Shown piece after piece: positions 54,917 through 64,000 of a stretch of DNA of 64,000 nucleotides; the stretch's first letter is position 1; every line of letters begins with the position of its first letter. The stretch covers positions 1 through 64,000 of the forward strand of contig NZ_LJIC01000022.1 in the NCBI RefSeq assembly GCF_001295845.1, written 5' to 3'. Under the pieces are notes generated by a model. The model was not told the DNA's origin. It searched no databases and saw nothing but the letters and a program-made list of their open reading frames with translations. This DNA comes from Rhodopseudomonas sp. AAP120 (GTDB lineage: Bacteria > Pseudomonadota > Alphaproteobacteria > Rhizobiales > Xanthobacteraceae). Both the position numbers and the translations under genes were made by a program.

Positions 54917-57271
54917 ATGTCAGACGTATTGTCCAACGAACTGATGCAGAAGATGGACGCCTATTGGCGGGCCGCGAACTACTTGTCGGTCGGGCAGATC
55001 TATCTGCAGGACAATCCGCTGCTCGACGAGCCGCTGCGGCTCGAGCATCTCAAGCCGCGCCTGCTCGGGCACTGGGGCACGACGCCGGGACTCAATCTGC
55101 TCTACGTGCATCTCAACCGGATGATCACCGCGCACGACCTGGATATGATCTACATCATCGGCCCCGGTCACGGCGGGCCCGGGCTGGTGGCGAACTCCTA
55201 TCTCGAGGGCTCCTACACCGAGCGCTACCCGGCGATCGAGCGCAATCGCAACGGCCTGCAGCGGCTGTTCCGGCAATTCTCCTGGCCGGGCGGCGTGCCG
55301 AGCCACGTGTCGCCGGAGACGCCCGGCTCGATTCACGAAGGCGGCGAGCTCGGCTACTCGCTGGCGCACGCCTACGGCGCCGCGTTCGACAATCCGAACC
55401 TGATCGTCGCCTGCATCGTCGGCGACGGCGAGGCCGAGACCGGCGCGCTGGCGACCAGCTGGCACTCCAACAAGTTCCTCAATCCCGCGCGCGACGGCGC
55501 GGTGCTGCCAATCCTGCATCTCAACGGCTTCAAGATCGCCAACCCGACCGTGCTGGCGCGGATCAGCCGCCAGGAGTTGACCGATCTGATGCGCGGCTAC
55601 GGCTACGAGCCGATCGTCGTCGAAGGCGACGATCCGGCGATCGTGCACTATTCGCTCGCCGCCGCGCTAGAGAAGGCACTGACCGACATCCGCGCGATCC
55701 AGGCCGCCGCGCGGCACGAGGGTGTGACGGCGCGGCCGCGCTGGCCGATGATCATCATGCGCACGCCCAAGGGCTGGACCGGGCCGAAGCAGGTCGACGG
55801 CAAGCCGGTCGAGGGCACCTGGCGGGCGCATCAGGTGCCGATCGCCGACTTCAAGACTCCCGAGCACATCAAGCTGCTGGAAGACTGGCTGCGCAGCTAC
55901 CGGCCGGACGAATTGTTCGATGCCAATGGCCGCTTCCGTGACGACCTCGCGGCGCTGGCGCCGACCGGCCATCGCCGGATGAGCGCCAACCCGCACGTCA
56001 ATGGCGGCGAGCTGCTGCAGCCGCTGTCGCTGCCGGATTTCCGCGACTACGCGGTGGCGCTGCCGGCGCCCGGTGCCGCCAAGGCCGAAGCCACGCGCGT
56101 GCTCGGCACGTTCCTGCGCGACGTGATGCGCGACAACCTCGAAACGCAGAACTTCCGGCTGTTCGGACCGGACGAGACCGCCTCGAACCGCCTCGACGGC
56201 GTGCTCGAGGTCACCGAAAAGGAATGGATGGCGGACATCGAAGAGGTCGACGTCGCGCTCGGTCCCGACGGCCGGGTGATGGAGGTGCTGAGCGAGCACC
56301 TGTGCCAGGGCTGGCTCGAAGGCTATCTGCTGACCGGTCGCCACGGCCTGTTCTCGTGCTACGAGGCCTTCATCCACATCATCGACTCGATGTTCAATCA
56401 GCACGCCAAATGGCTGAAGGCGTGCGCGACGATCCCGTGGCGGCGGCCGATCGCCTCGCTCAACTATCTGCTGACGTCGCATGTCTGGCGGCAGGACCAC
56501 AACGGCTTCTCGCACCAGGACCCCGGCTTCATCGATCACGTCCTCAACAAGAAGGCCAGCGTGGTCCGCGTCTATCTGCCGCCGGATGCCAACACGCTGC
56601 TGTCGGTGGCCGATCACTGCCTGCGCAGCCGCAACTACGTCAACGTCATCGTCGCCGGCAAGCAGCCGGAGTGGCAGTGGCTGGATATGGATGCCGCCGT
56701 CCGGCACTGCACCGCCGGAGCCGGGATCTGGCAGTGGGCCAGCAATGACGACGGCGATCCCGACGTGGTGATGGCCTGCGCCGGCGACGTGCCCACGGTC
56801 GAGACGCTGGCGGCGGTCACGCTGCTGCGCGAATACGTGCCGGACATCCGGATCCGCGTCGTCAACGTCGTCGACCTGATGGTGCTGCAGCCGAGTTCGG
56901 AGCATCCGCACGGCTTCGACGACCGCCGCTTCGACGAATTGTTCACCGCCGACAAGCCGGTGATCTTCGCGTTTCATGGCTATCCCTGGCTGATCCACCG
57001 GCTCACTTATCGCCGGCACAATCACTTCAACATTCACGTCCGCGGCTACAAGGAAGAGGGAAGTACCACGACACCGTTCGACATGGTGGTGTTGAACGAT
57101 CTCGACCGCTACCGGCTGGCGCTCGACGCGATCCGCCGGATCCCGCGGCTGGCCAGCGAAGTCGAAGCGGCCACGTCGCGCTACTGGGCGACGATGCAGC
57201 GGCACAAGCTCTACATCGCCGAGCATGGTGACGACATGCCCGAAGTGCGCGATTGGCGCTGGCCAAGCTGA
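54917..57271 (+). CDS. xfp: Xylulose-5-phosphate/fructose-6-phosphate phosphoketolase
   Basis: Thiamine-diphosphate enzyme that splits xylulose 5-phosphate (and often fructose 6-phosphate) to acetyl phosphate. It has 784 residues. GPGHGGPG near 82 and GDGEAETG near 169 are the cofactor and metal motifs. [11 protein letters not shown] and [15 protein letters not shown] are further family signatures. The start at 54917 is preferred; a GTG directly precedes it. FNR/FixK boxes upstream suggest use in low-oxygen carbon metabolism, linking the pentose phosphate and Calvin cycle pools to acetyl phosphate. Confidence 0.95.
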   Translation: MSDVLSNELMQKMDAYWRAANYLSVGQIYLQDNPLLDEPLRLEHLKPRLLGHWGTTPGLNLLYVHLNRMITAHDLDMIYIIGPGHGGPGLVANSYLEGSYTERYPAIERNRNGLQRLFRQFSWPGGVPSHVSPETPGSIHEGGELGYSLAHAYGAAFDNPNLIVACIVGDGEAETGALATSWHSNKFLNPARDGAVLPILHLNGFKIANPTVLARISRQELTDLMRGYGYEPIVVEGDDPAIVHYSLAAALEKALTDIRAIQAAARHEGVTARPRWPMIIMRTPKGWTGPKQVDGKPVEGTWRAHQVPIADFKTPEHIKLLEDWLRSYRPDELFDANGRFRDDLAALAPTGHRRMSANPHVNGGELLQPLSLPDFRDYAVALPAPGAAKAEATRVLGTFLRDVMRDNLETQNFRLFGPDETASNRLDGVLEVTEKEWMADIEEVDVALGPDGRVMEVLSEHLCQGWLEGYLLTGRHGLFSCYEAFIHIIDSMFNQHAKWLKACATIPWRRPIASLNYLLTSHVWRQDHNGFSHQDPGFIDHVLNKKASVVRVYLPPDANTLLSVADHCLRSRNYVNVIVAGKQPEWQWLDMDAAVRHCTAGAGIWQWASNDDGDPDVVMACAGDVPTVETLAAVTLLREYVPDIRIRVVNVVDLMVLQPSSEHPHGFDDRRFDELFTADKPVIFAFHGYPWLIHRLTYRRHNHFNIHVRGYKEEGSTTTPFDMVVLNDLDRYRLALDAIRRIPRLASEVEAATSRYWATMQRHKLYIAEHGDDMPEVRDWRWPS

Positions 57272-57425
57272 TCACGCTCGAATTGTCCAGAAGCCGCTAA
57301 GTCGCCGTCAACCACCGATCGAGCCGATCGGTCTGGCGGCGGCGCGCGGCCGATGAATTAACCAACGCTTGCAACCGGCCCGATATGCCTGCTGCCGTGA
57401 ACTCAACGGCGAAAGGAGCGGGCCG

Positions 57426-57923
57426 ATGGACACGCGCGACCATGATGCGGCGCATCCGGAGATCGGAGCCGATCGACTACTCGGCTTGCTGAACCTGCTG
57501 GTGATCGACGATGATGCCGTGCAGCGGATGCTGATCGCCGGTGCGGCCGAGAAGGCGGGCTACGCGGTGACCCATGCGACGTCGTGCGCCGAGGGCACCG
57601 CGCTGATCCAGCAGCGCCCGTTCGACTGCGTCACGCTCGATCTGATGCTCGACGACGGCGACGGCAGCGACGTGATGCGGGCGATGGCCGGTGCGCATTA
57701 TGCCGGCCCGCTGATCGTGATCAGCGGGATGGATTCCGAACGTCGCCGGGCCTCGCGCGCGCTCGCCCGCTCGCTCGGCATGGACCTGCTGCAGAGCTTC
57801 CCGAAGCCGATCGACCTCGCTGCGCTGCGGATTTCGCTGGCCAACATCCGCAGCAATGTCGCCGGGCTGCCGATCGTGCATTCCTGGGGCGAGGTCTGCG
57901 GTCCGCGCTTCGAGCACGGCTAG
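57426..57923 (+). CDS. Stand-alone receiver-domain response regulator
   Basis: A 165-residue receiver protein with no output domain. It has LLVIDDDAVQ, the phosphoacceptor Asp in TLDLMLDDGDG, Ser in VISGMD and Lys in FPKPIDL. It resembles the receiver of the REC-EAL protein at 59691 in the unusual sequence after the Asp and in PKPIDL, so the two are related. AAGGAG lies upstream of the start at 57426. It opens the right-hand signalling cluster. Confidence 0.85.
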   Translation: MDTRDHDAAHPEIGADRLLGLLNLLVIDDDAVQRMLIAGAAEKAGYAVTHATSCAEGTALIQQRPFDCVTLDLMLDDGDGSDVMRAMAGAHYAGPLIVISGMDSERRRASRALARSLGMDLLQSFPKPIDLAALRISLANIRSNVAGLPIVHSWGEVCGPRFEHG

Positions 57924-58339
57924 GGCCGTATCGCCTTCGTGCAGGCGGCCGTGCAAGGCTTCTTGGGAGATGCGCGGCCTCGCAAGTTTACTCGGCCGCA
58001 TCGCTTCGGGCGGGCTATTCGGCGGTGTGAGTCGGACTGATCAGTCGGTGTGCTGGTACGACTACGGGGGGCAAAAATTAACGAGAGTGAAGGCCAATCA
58101 CAGCTAGAGCAGTCAGGACGTGAGTTCCGGGTCGACAGGTCGTTGTCAAACCCGCCACCGGAAGGTCGAAAAAGGCGCTCTGGAATGGATGACTTCACTC
58201 TGCAACGCGGCGCCGGCCTGCCGGCCTGGACGAGGTCCGCCGCGACGCTTTGCGAGGCCGTCACCGTGGCGCCGTGCGTCGGCCTCTCAACCGCCCTTCA
58301 TCGCGATACGTCGTGCGCGAACGTGCCAGGAAGGATCCC
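57924..58339. other. Intergenic region, nothing recognised
   Basis: About 415 bases between the receiver gene and the second cheR. I see no repeat of the known families and no clear promoter. Overlapping short frames here look like chance. Confidence 0.4.
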
Positions 58340-59212
58340 ATGACCCCGCTCGACTACGACTATCTGCAGAAAATCCTGAAGGACAGGTCCGGGTTGATGC
58401 TGTCGGCGGACAAGAAATATCTGCTGGAGAGCAGGCTGCTGCCGCTCGCCCGCAAGGCCGGCGTCGCCGGCATCAGCGAGCTCGTGCAGAAGATGAAGGC
58501 CGGCTCCGAGACGTTGATCCACGACGTCGTCGAAGCGATGACCACCAACGAGACCTTCTTCTTCCGCGACAAGACGCCGTTCGATCACTTCAAGGACAGC
58601 GTGATCCCGGAACTGATCAAGGCGCGCGCCGGGCGGCGCAGCCTGCGGATCTGGTGCGCCGCGTCGTCGACCGGGCAGGAGCCGTACTCGCTGGCGATGC
58701 TGCTGAAGGAGAAGGCGGCCGAACTCGCCGGTTGGCGCATCGAGATCATCGCCACCGATCTGTCGCCCGAGGTGCTGGCGAAGTCGAAGAACGGCCTCTA
58801 CAGCCAGTTCGAGGTGCAGCGCGGCCTGCCGATCCAGCTGCTCGTCAAGTACTTCAAGCAGGACGGCATGATGTGGCAGCTCAACGCCGACGTTCGCGCG
58901 ATGGTGCAGTTCCGGCAGTTCAACCTGCTGCAGGACTTCGCGCCGCTCGGCAAGTTCGACGTCATCTTCTGCCGCAACGTGCTGATCTATTTCGACCAGG
59001 CGACGAAGTCGGACATCTTCAACCGCCTGATGAAGGCGAACGAGCCGGACGGCTACCTGTTCCTCGGCGCGGCCGAGACCGTGGTGGGGCTGACCGACAG
59101 CTACAAGGTCTGTCCGAAACGGCGCGGCGTGTACCTGCCCAACGTGGCTGCTGCCGCGGCGCCGGGGCTTGCCGCCGGCGGCTTCAAGCCGGCGGGCTTT
59201 GCCGGGCGCTAG
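58340..59212 (+). CDS. cheR: Chemotaxis-type protein methyltransferase CheR (copy 2)
   Basis: SAM-dependent methyltransferase of 290 residues. It shares with copy 1 [57 protein letters not shown] and [12 protein letters not shown]. The start at 58340 follows AGGAAGG. No cheB, receptor or cheA is next to it; its neighbours are receiver, PilZ-like and EAL genes. It could serve another receptor set or a regulatory role. Confidence 0.93.
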   Translation: MTPLDYDYLQKILKDRSGLMLSADKKYLLESRLLPLARKAGVAGISELVQKMKAGSETLIHDVVEAMTTNETFFFRDKTPFDHFKDSVIPELIKARAGRRSLRIWCAASSTGQEPYSLAMLLKEKAAELAGWRIEIIATDLSPEVLAKSKNGLYSQFEVQRGLPIQLLVKYFKQDGMMWQLNADVRAMVQFRQFNLLQDFAPLGKFDVIFCRNVLIYFDQATKSDIFNRLMKANEPDGYLFLGAAETVVGLTDSYKVCPKRRGVYLPNVAAAAAPGLAAGGFKPAGFAGR

Positions 59213-59225
59213 CGGAGGGTTCGGG

Positions 59226-59546
59226 TTGACCACGGAGAATATCGGCACCGAGCGTGTGGCATTCGGGCGTGGCTACGCGGTCTGGATCATGGGGATCGAC
59301 GGGACGTGGCGCCGGAGCTGCGTGCTCAAGGCCGTCTCCAGCTTCGAGGCGGAACTCGAGCTCGAGGGCTCGATCGAGGGGCTCAACCTCAAGGAATTCT
59401 TCCTGCTGCTGTCGTCGACCGGCCTCGCCTATCGCCGCTGCGAACTGATCCGCGTCAACGGCTCCGAAATCGACGTGCGCTTCCTCAAGACCAAGAACAG
59501 GTCCGGCAGGCCGCTGGGCACCCGCGACGATCGCATGGATTCGTGA
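59226..59546 (+). CDS. PilZ-like domain protein with TTG start
   Basis: A 106-residue protein that probably binds cyclic di-GMP or is a degenerate PilZ. It has a beta-rich pattern, with GTWRRSCVLKAVSSFEAEL and ELIRVNGSEIDVRFLK. Start TTG at 59226 is supported by GGAGGG seven bases upstream and by the 13-base gap from cheR; the frame upstream lies inside cheR. The match to PilZ is moderate: the usual RxxxR is not clear. Confidence 0.65.
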   Translation: MTTENIGTERVAFGRGYAVWIMGIDGTWRRSCVLKAVSSFEAELELEGSIEGLNLKEFFLLLSSTGLAYRRCELIRVNGSEIDVRFLKTKNRSGRPLGTRDDRMDS

Positions 59547-59690
59547 CCCGCCGCGAGGGGAAAGCTAACCATTCGGCCGTTCCGCCGCCCGGTTGTATAT
59601 TCGCAGAAGACTTCTTTTATGAGAAACGATTAGCGTTCCCGAGAGAGGTCTTGGCGAGACAAGATCGATGACTTTCTTGCGGACGCGCGG

Positions 59691-60932
59691 ATGATGGACG
59701 GCGATCGAGCACCCACGCTACGGATCCTCGTGGTCGACGACGACCCGGTGCAGGGCGCCGTGATCTGCGGTGTCTGTCACCGGCTCGGCCATCAGCCGGT
59801 GTTCGCGGCGTCCTATCAGGCCGCGGCGGATCTGATCTCCGGCGACACGTTCGATTGCTACACGCTGGATCTGTCGCTCGGCGACCGCGACGGCATCGAG
59901 CTGTTGCGCCTGATCGCGGCCGACAGCGGTGGCCGCCGGGTGATCGTGATCAGCGGCTGCGATCAGCGGATTCTCAGCGCCACGGTGCGGATGGCGCACG
60001 CCGCCGGCATCGTCGACGCGGTGTCGCTGCCCAAGCCGATCGATCTGCGCTCGCTGCGCGAGGCCCTGACCTTCGACGCCGCCGGCCGCTCGTCGGCGCG
60101 GCAGCGCTCGGAGACGAGCGCGCGCCCGATCAGCGCCGAGGATCTGTCGCGCGGCCTCGCCGGCGACGAACTGTATGCGGTGTTCCAGCCGAAAGTGCAT
60201 CTCGGCAGCGGGCAGGTGGTCGGCTGCGAAGCCTTGGCCAGATGGGACAGCCCGAGCTTCGGCGCGGTGAGGCCCGACGTGTTCATTCCGCTCGCCGAGC
60301 GGAGCGGCGCGATCAAACCGATCACGCTGCGGATGCTGCGGGAATCGATGCGGATGGCGCGGCGGTTTGTGCGACAGGATCCGTCCTTCGTGGTCGCCGC
60401 CAATCTCTCGGCGACGCTGCTGACCGACACCACGATCCTGCAGGAGATCGAGCAGATGCTCGACGAGACCGGCGTGCCGGCGCGGTCGCTGATGATCGAG
60501 GTGACGGAGTCCACCGCGATGTCGGACGTCGATCGTGCCATGGACGTGCTGCTGCGGCTGCGGATCAAGGGTGTCGGAATCTCGATGGACGATTTCGGCA
60601 CCGGCTATTCGTCGCTGTCGGCGCTGGCCCGGATGCCGTTCAGCGAGCTCAAGATCGACCGCTCCTTCGTCAAGGACTGCCTGGTCGATCCGGACATGTG
60701 GAAGGTGGTGGCCGCCTCGGTGGCGATCGCGCATCAGTACAAGATGAAAGCCGTGGCCGAAGGCATCGAGGATCCCGAGACCTGGCGGGCGCTGGCCGAA
60801 CTCGGCTGTGACATCGGGCAGGGCTACGGGATCTCCCGCCCGCTGAAGCGCGATGCGTTCGACGGCTGGTATCGCGCCTGGAACGCCGAGGCGTCGGTCC
60901 CGGCGCGCGGCCGGCGGGCGCAGGCGGAGTAG
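59691..60932 (+). CDS. Receiver-EAL protein (cyclic di-GMP phosphodiesterase candidate)
   Basis: A 413-residue response regulator. The receiver (about 10-125) has LVVDDDP, Asp in TLDLSLGDRDG and SLPKPIDL. The EAL domain (about 148-400) has CEALAR near 179 for the EAL metal site, ANLSATLL, DDFGTGYSS near 302 and KIDRSFV. The catalytic residues look complete. Its output would lower cyclic di-GMP when triggered by a kinase, perhaps the convergent hybrid kinase 28 bases away. The ATG at 59691 is the start; a second ATG follows at once. Confidence 0.9.
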   Translation: MMDGDRAPTLRILVVDDDPVQGAVICGVCHRLGHQPVFAASYQAAADLISGDTFDCYTLDLSLGDRDGIELLRLIAADSGGRRVIVISGCDQRILSATVRMAHAAGIVDAVSLPKPIDLRSLREALTFDAAGRSSARQRSETSARPISAEDLSRGLAGDELYAVFQPKVHLGSGQVVGCEALARWDSPSFGAVRPDVFIPLAERSGAIKPITLRMLRESMRMARRFVRQDPSFVVAANLSATLLTDTTILQEIEQMLDETGVPARSLMIEVTESTAMSDVDRAMDVLLRLRIKGVGISMDDFGTGYSSLSALARMPFSELKIDRSFVKDCLVDPDMWKVVAASVAIAHQYKMKAVAEGIEDPETWRALAELGCDIGQGYGISRPLKRDAFDGWYRAWNAEASVPARGRRAQAE

Positions 60933-60960
60933 CTAGCTCCCTCGCCGACGCGGCCCGGCG

Positions 60961-63582
60961 TCAGGCGGCGCACTCCACGAGGCGATCGTCGCCCGCCGGA
61001 GCCTGCCGGGCAGCCGCAAAGGTCGCCTTGATCTGCCCGACCAGCGCGAGGTAGTCGGTCTGCGACAGTTCTGGAGCACGGCGTTCGAGATCGCGGGCGA
61101 GACCGGCCAGGCGATCGAGGCCGAACGTACCCGCCGCGCTCTTCAGCGAATGCGCTTCCCGCTCGATCCGGCGGCGGTCGTCCGGAATTCCCAGCGTGTC
61201 GAACAAACGCAGCCGCGCCTCGGTGTCGCGAATGAACACCGCGAGCACATCGCGGCTGGCGTCTTCGCCGATCTCGGCGACCAGATGCGCGAAGGCGGTC
61301 TTGCCGACATAGAGGCGCTTCGGCGCCCCGGTCTCGGAGGCCGGGACGGTCGCGCGCGGAGCCTGGCTGGTCGTCTGGTCGCGGGGAGGCGGCGGCGCCA
61401 TCGTCGTCGCGGGGGCCGCCGGCGTGCTCGCGGCGGGCGCGGGCGGCAGCACGCGGAGGATCGCGTCGATCAGGACGTTCTTGCGGACCGGCTTGGCGAT
61501 GTAATCGGTCATGCCGGCCTCGCGGCACGCGGCTTCGTCCTCGGCGAAGGCGTTGGCGGTGAAGGCGATGATCGGCACGGTCGCGAGCGCGCCGCCTTTG
61601 GCGCGGATCGCCCGCGTCGCTTCGAGCCCGTCCATCTCGGGCATCCTCATGTCCATCAAGATCACGTCGTAGTTGAAGCGGGTCGCGGCGGTGACGGCCT
61701 CGGTGCCGTCGCAGGCCGTGTTGCTCTGGATCGCGAACTCGCCGAGCATCCCCGCTGCCACGGCGCGGTTGGTCGGGTTGTCATCGACGATCAGCAGGCG
61801 CAGCGGCCGTCCGCCGGCCGCGATGCGTGCGCTCAGCTCCTGATATTGCGCCTGATGATCCTCCTCGATCGCGGGGAGATCGGCCGTCAGCGGGAAGCTC
61901 AGCGCGAAGCGGAACGACGAGCCGCGGCCGGGCGTGGACGTCACGCTGATCTTGCCGCCCATCTGCTCGACCAGCCGGCGGCTGATCGCGAGGCCGAGCC
62001 CGGATCCGCCGAAACGCCGGCGGATCGAACTGTCGGCCTGGACGAAATCGCTGAACAGCGACTCGATCTTTTCCGGATCGATGCCGATGCCGGTGTCGCT
62101 GACGGTCCATTGGATCCGCGCCGAGGCGCCGTCGTTCGCCAGACATTCGGCCGCGACAACGATCGTGCCGGACGGCGTGAACTTCACCGCATTGGAGATC
62201 AGATTGAGCATCACCTGGCGGATGCGCCCCGGGTCGCCGACCAGCGCGTCCGGCAGATCGTCGCTCAATTCGGTGCGGATGGTCAGGCCCTTGGCGGCCG
62301 CCCGCGGTCCGATCACGTAGAGCGGATGCTCGACGATCTTGCGCGGCGAGAACGGGATCAGTTCGAACGACAGCCGTCCGGCTTCGAGCTTGGAGAAATC
62401 GAGGATGTCGTCGAGGATCTCCAGCAGGCTGTCGCCGGCGTCGTGGATGCTGATCACCGCCTGGCGCTGCTCGGCATCCAGCCTGGTGTCGAGCAGGTTG
62501 CTGGTCAGGCCGAGCACCGCGTTCATCGGGGTGCGGATCTCGTGGCTCATCATCGCCAGGAAGCTCGATTTCGCCGCGCTGGTCGCTTCGGCCGCTTCGG
62601 CATAGACCGCCTGTTCGTTCCACCACCGGGCGATCGCGATGCTTCCGGTCAGCACGATCAGCGAGGTCAGCACCGACATCACCAGCAGCAACGTCGCCAT
62701 CTCGTCCCAGCTCTGCAGCGCGCTCTCCTCGTTCTGCGTGACCGTGACCATCACCGGATAGTTCGGCAGCATCCGGGCGGATCGCAGCCGGGCCTTGCCG
62801 CCTGCGGTGGCGGCAGCCTCGCGCACATTGCCGCCGGCCTGCTGGGCCCGCCGGCCGCCCGCCTCGAGTTGCGGGCCGGCGCCGTCGCGATGCGGGTAGC
62901 TCGCCAGCACGACGTCGTCGTTGCGCACCAGCGAAGTCTCGGTGTCCGGGCCGAGCGTCGTCGCGGCGAAGAAATTCTCGAAATATTGCTGGGACATCGC
63001 GCCCAGCAGCAGGCCGATGAATTGACCGTCGGGGCCGTTGAGCCGCCGGGCGATGTAGATGTTCCAGGACCCCGTGCTCCGATTGCGCACCGGCATGCTG
63101 ATGAAAGTCTCGAGGTTGCGGTCGGTGCTGAGCGCCTTGAAGTAGTCCCGATCGGCGACGTTCACGTCAGGAATCGGCCAACTGCGGGAGAAATTGAGCA
63201 GCTTGCCGCGATCGTCGATCATCGTCACCGCGTCGACCTGAGGCAGCCCGCTGACTTTTTCCTTGAGCAGCATGTGGGTGGTGTAGTCCGACATCGCCTT
63301 CCGATACGACTCGCTGTCGGTCACGCCGCGGCGCGCCAGATAATCGCTGACGCTGGACAGCACGAGGTCCAGCGATTTGAACGAGCGGTCGGCCTCCTCG
63401 GCGAGCGTCAGGCTGTAACGCTGCAGGTTGGATTCCGCGGTCCGCACGATGCTTTCGCGCAGATTGCTGAGGAACACGACGTTGGTGCTCATGATCGAAA
63501 CGATCAGCGCGACGGCCACCAGCCGGAGCGCGATCTGGGAGCGCTTGAGTCGCGGCCGGATCGAGGTGGGAAGTTCGGTCAT
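60961..63582 (-). CDS. Hybrid sensor histidine kinase with dCache-like sensor, receiver and Hpt domains
   Basis: An 873-residue inner-membrane kinase. Two transmembrane helices (about 18-40 and 297-315) enclose a periplasmic sensor. The HisKA motif [11 protein letters not shown] has the phospho-His near 344. ATPase motifs DTGIGID and [11 protein letters not shown] follow. The receiver has VDDNPTN, Asp in [11 protein letters not shown] near 642 and AKPVRK. The C-terminal Hpt has [13 protein letters not shown] near 810. This is a full His-Asp-His relay that would phosphorylate a separate receiver, perhaps the nearby REC-EAL or REC. Its ATG overlaps the stop of the binding-protein gene. Confidence 0.93.
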   Translation of the reverse strand: MTELPTSIRPRLKRSQIALRLVAVALIVSIMSTNVVFLSNLRESIVRTAESNLQRYSLTLAEEADRSFKSLDLVLSSVSDYLARRGVTDSESYRKAMSDYTTHMLLKEKVSGLPQVDAVTMIDDRGKLLNFSRSWPIPDVNVADRDYFKALSTDRNLETFISMPVRNRSTGSWNIYIARRLNGPDGQFIGLLLGAMSQQYFENFFAATTLGPDTETSLVRNDDVVLASYPHRDGAGPQLEAGGRRAQQAGGNVREAAATAGGKARLRSARMLPNYPVMVTVTQNEESALQSWDEMATLLLVMSVLTSLIVLTGSIAIARWWNEQAVYAEAAEATSAAKSSFLAMMSHEIRTPMNAVLGLTSNLLDTRLDAEQRQAVISIHDAGDSLLEILDDILDFSKLEAGRLSFELIPFSPRKIVEHPLYVIGPRAAAKGLTIRTELSDDLPDALVGDPGRIRQVMLNLISNAVKFTPSGTIVVAAECLANDGASARIQWTVSDTGIGIDPEKIESLFSDFVQADSSIRRRFGGSGLGLAISRRLVEQMGGKISVTSTPGRGSSFRFALSFPLTADLPAIEEDHQAQYQELSARIAAGGRPLRLLIVDDNPTNRAVAAGMLGEFAIQSNTACDGTEAVTAATRFNYDVILMDMRMPEMDGLEATRAIRAKGGALATVPIIAFTANAFAEDEAACREAGMTDYIAKPVRKNVLIDAILRVLPPAPAASTPAAPATTMAPPPPRDQTTSQAPRATVPASETGAPKRLYVGKTAFAHLVAEIGEDASRDVLAVFIRDTEARLRLFDTLGIPDDRRRIEREAHSLKSAAGTFGLDRLAGLARDLERRAPELSQTDYLALVGQIKATFAAARQAPAGDDRLVECAA

Positions 63583-64000
63583 GGGCCCGCCCGTTGGTCG
63601 TCGGGCGCCAGCGCGGATTTCAGATGCCGTTTCCAGCGTAGAACCTCCTCGTCGACGTGACGGCCGAGCGCGGCCGGGCTGCGCTTGCCGGGCGGCGGAA
63701 TCTCGCCGGCGAGAGCGGTCAGTTCCGCGCGGACCGAAGGATCGTCGAGCGCCTGGCCGAGGGCCGCGTTGAGGCGTTCGATCGGTTCGGGCGGGGTGTT
63801 CCGCGGCGCGAACAGCGCGTGCCACGCCGAAATATCGAAGTCCGGGAGGCCGGCCTCGGCGGCGGTGGGCACGTCGGGCAGGGCGGCACTGCGCCGACCG
63901 GCGGCGATCGCCAGCGCCCGGATTTCGCCGGCACGGATCCGATCGATCGAATTGACGATCTGATCACACATGTAGTCGACCCGCCCTTCGAGAAGCGCCT
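63579..64000 (-). CDS. TctC/Bug-family tricarboxylate-type solute-binding protein (5' end outside window)
   Basis: Only the last ~140 residues lie inside the window, and the frame runs open to the edge. [26 protein letters not shown], in parts YMCDQIV and RALAIA, and [16 protein letters not shown] are typical of Bug/TctC periplasmic binding proteins. The last codons overlap the start of the hybrid kinase gene (ATGA), so the protein may hand its ligand to that sensor. No TctA or TctB permease is visible. Confidence 0.85.
   Translation of the reverse strand, partial: ALLEGRVDYMCDQIVNSIDRIRAGEIRALAIAAGRRSAALPDVPTAAEAGLPDFDISAWHALFAPRNTPPEPIERLNAALGQALDDPSVRAELTALAGEIPPPGKRSPAALGRHVDEEVLRWKRHLKSALAPDDQRAGP

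Noticed and set aside
1-64000. CRISPR arrays, rRNA genes and insertion sequences
   Set aside because: No evenly spaced direct repeats, no rRNA sequence and no transposase frame were seen.

Overview
The window looks like a chromosomal segment of a purple non-sulfur alphaproteobacterium, most probably Rhodopseudomonas (R. palustris group) or a close Nitrobacteraceae relative. The main signs are high GC, anaerobic bacteriochlorophyll genes (bchE, bchJ, hemN), a CtrA cell-cycle regulator behind a cluster of GANTC (CcrM) sites, an EcfG-type stress promoter, hybrid CheA chemotaxis genes, and many dispersed palindromic repeats of the CGTCATTGCGAGC type. The species assignment is inferred from gene content and not from a search.

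Layout. 1-5291: chemotaxis operon cheA(hybrid, 5' end outside the window)-cheW-cheY-cheB-cheR. 5607-8531: ctrA (minus), then fliI-fliJ (plus). 8708-10629: ECF sigma factor with an RskA-type anti-sigma factor, then a small membrane protein behind a predicted EcfG promoter. 10962-13091: flhA (minus). 13310-15225: MFS transporter, SnoaL-like protein and a CAT-anticodon tRNA. 15226-17859: lower-GC segment next to the tRNA with a DUF262/DUF1524 (GmrSD-like) defence candidate and a DUF1902 protein. 18148-22488: GntR regulator, Rieske oxygenase, SDR and ABC solute-binding protein. 22729-26589: an operon of class II amidotransferase, AsnO/AsnB-type amidotransferase and YbdK-type carboxylate-amine ligase, probably making an unknown amidated small peptide. 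26948-33358: small proteins, an alpha/beta hydrolase, a MacAB/LolCDE-like exporter and another solute-binding protein. 34041-40718: an orphan flagellar rod/hook gene behind a sigma-54 promoter, a frameshifted 'translational machinery' gene, aldo-keto reductase, a third solute-binding protein, NiCoT transporter, amidase and diguanylate cyclase. 41062-46503: QueD, hemerythrin, copper ATPase with divergent CsoR, and small proteins. 46759-51143: hemN-bchJ-bchE and a Cys-rich protein. 51385-53579: a phosphoesterase and kinase-USP fusion pair. 53920-57271: BON protein and phosphoketolase diverging from two FNR/FixK boxes. 57426-64000: a second signalling cluster (REC, CheR paralogue, PilZ-like, REC-EAL, hybrid kinase, TctC-type binding protein cut by the window end).

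Two themes link the genes. The first is motility and second-messenger signalling: two CheR genes, CtrA, FliI/FliJ/FlhA, a diguanylate cyclase, an EAL protein and a PilZ-like protein. The second is adaptation to low oxygen and light: bchE with PpsR and FixK boxes, phosphoketolase and BON genes with FixK boxes, and hemerythrin. The least explained parts are the amidotransferase/ligase operon, the phosphoesterase/kinase-USP pair, the binding-protein/hybrid-kinase pair at the right end, and the defence-like gene beside the tRNA.
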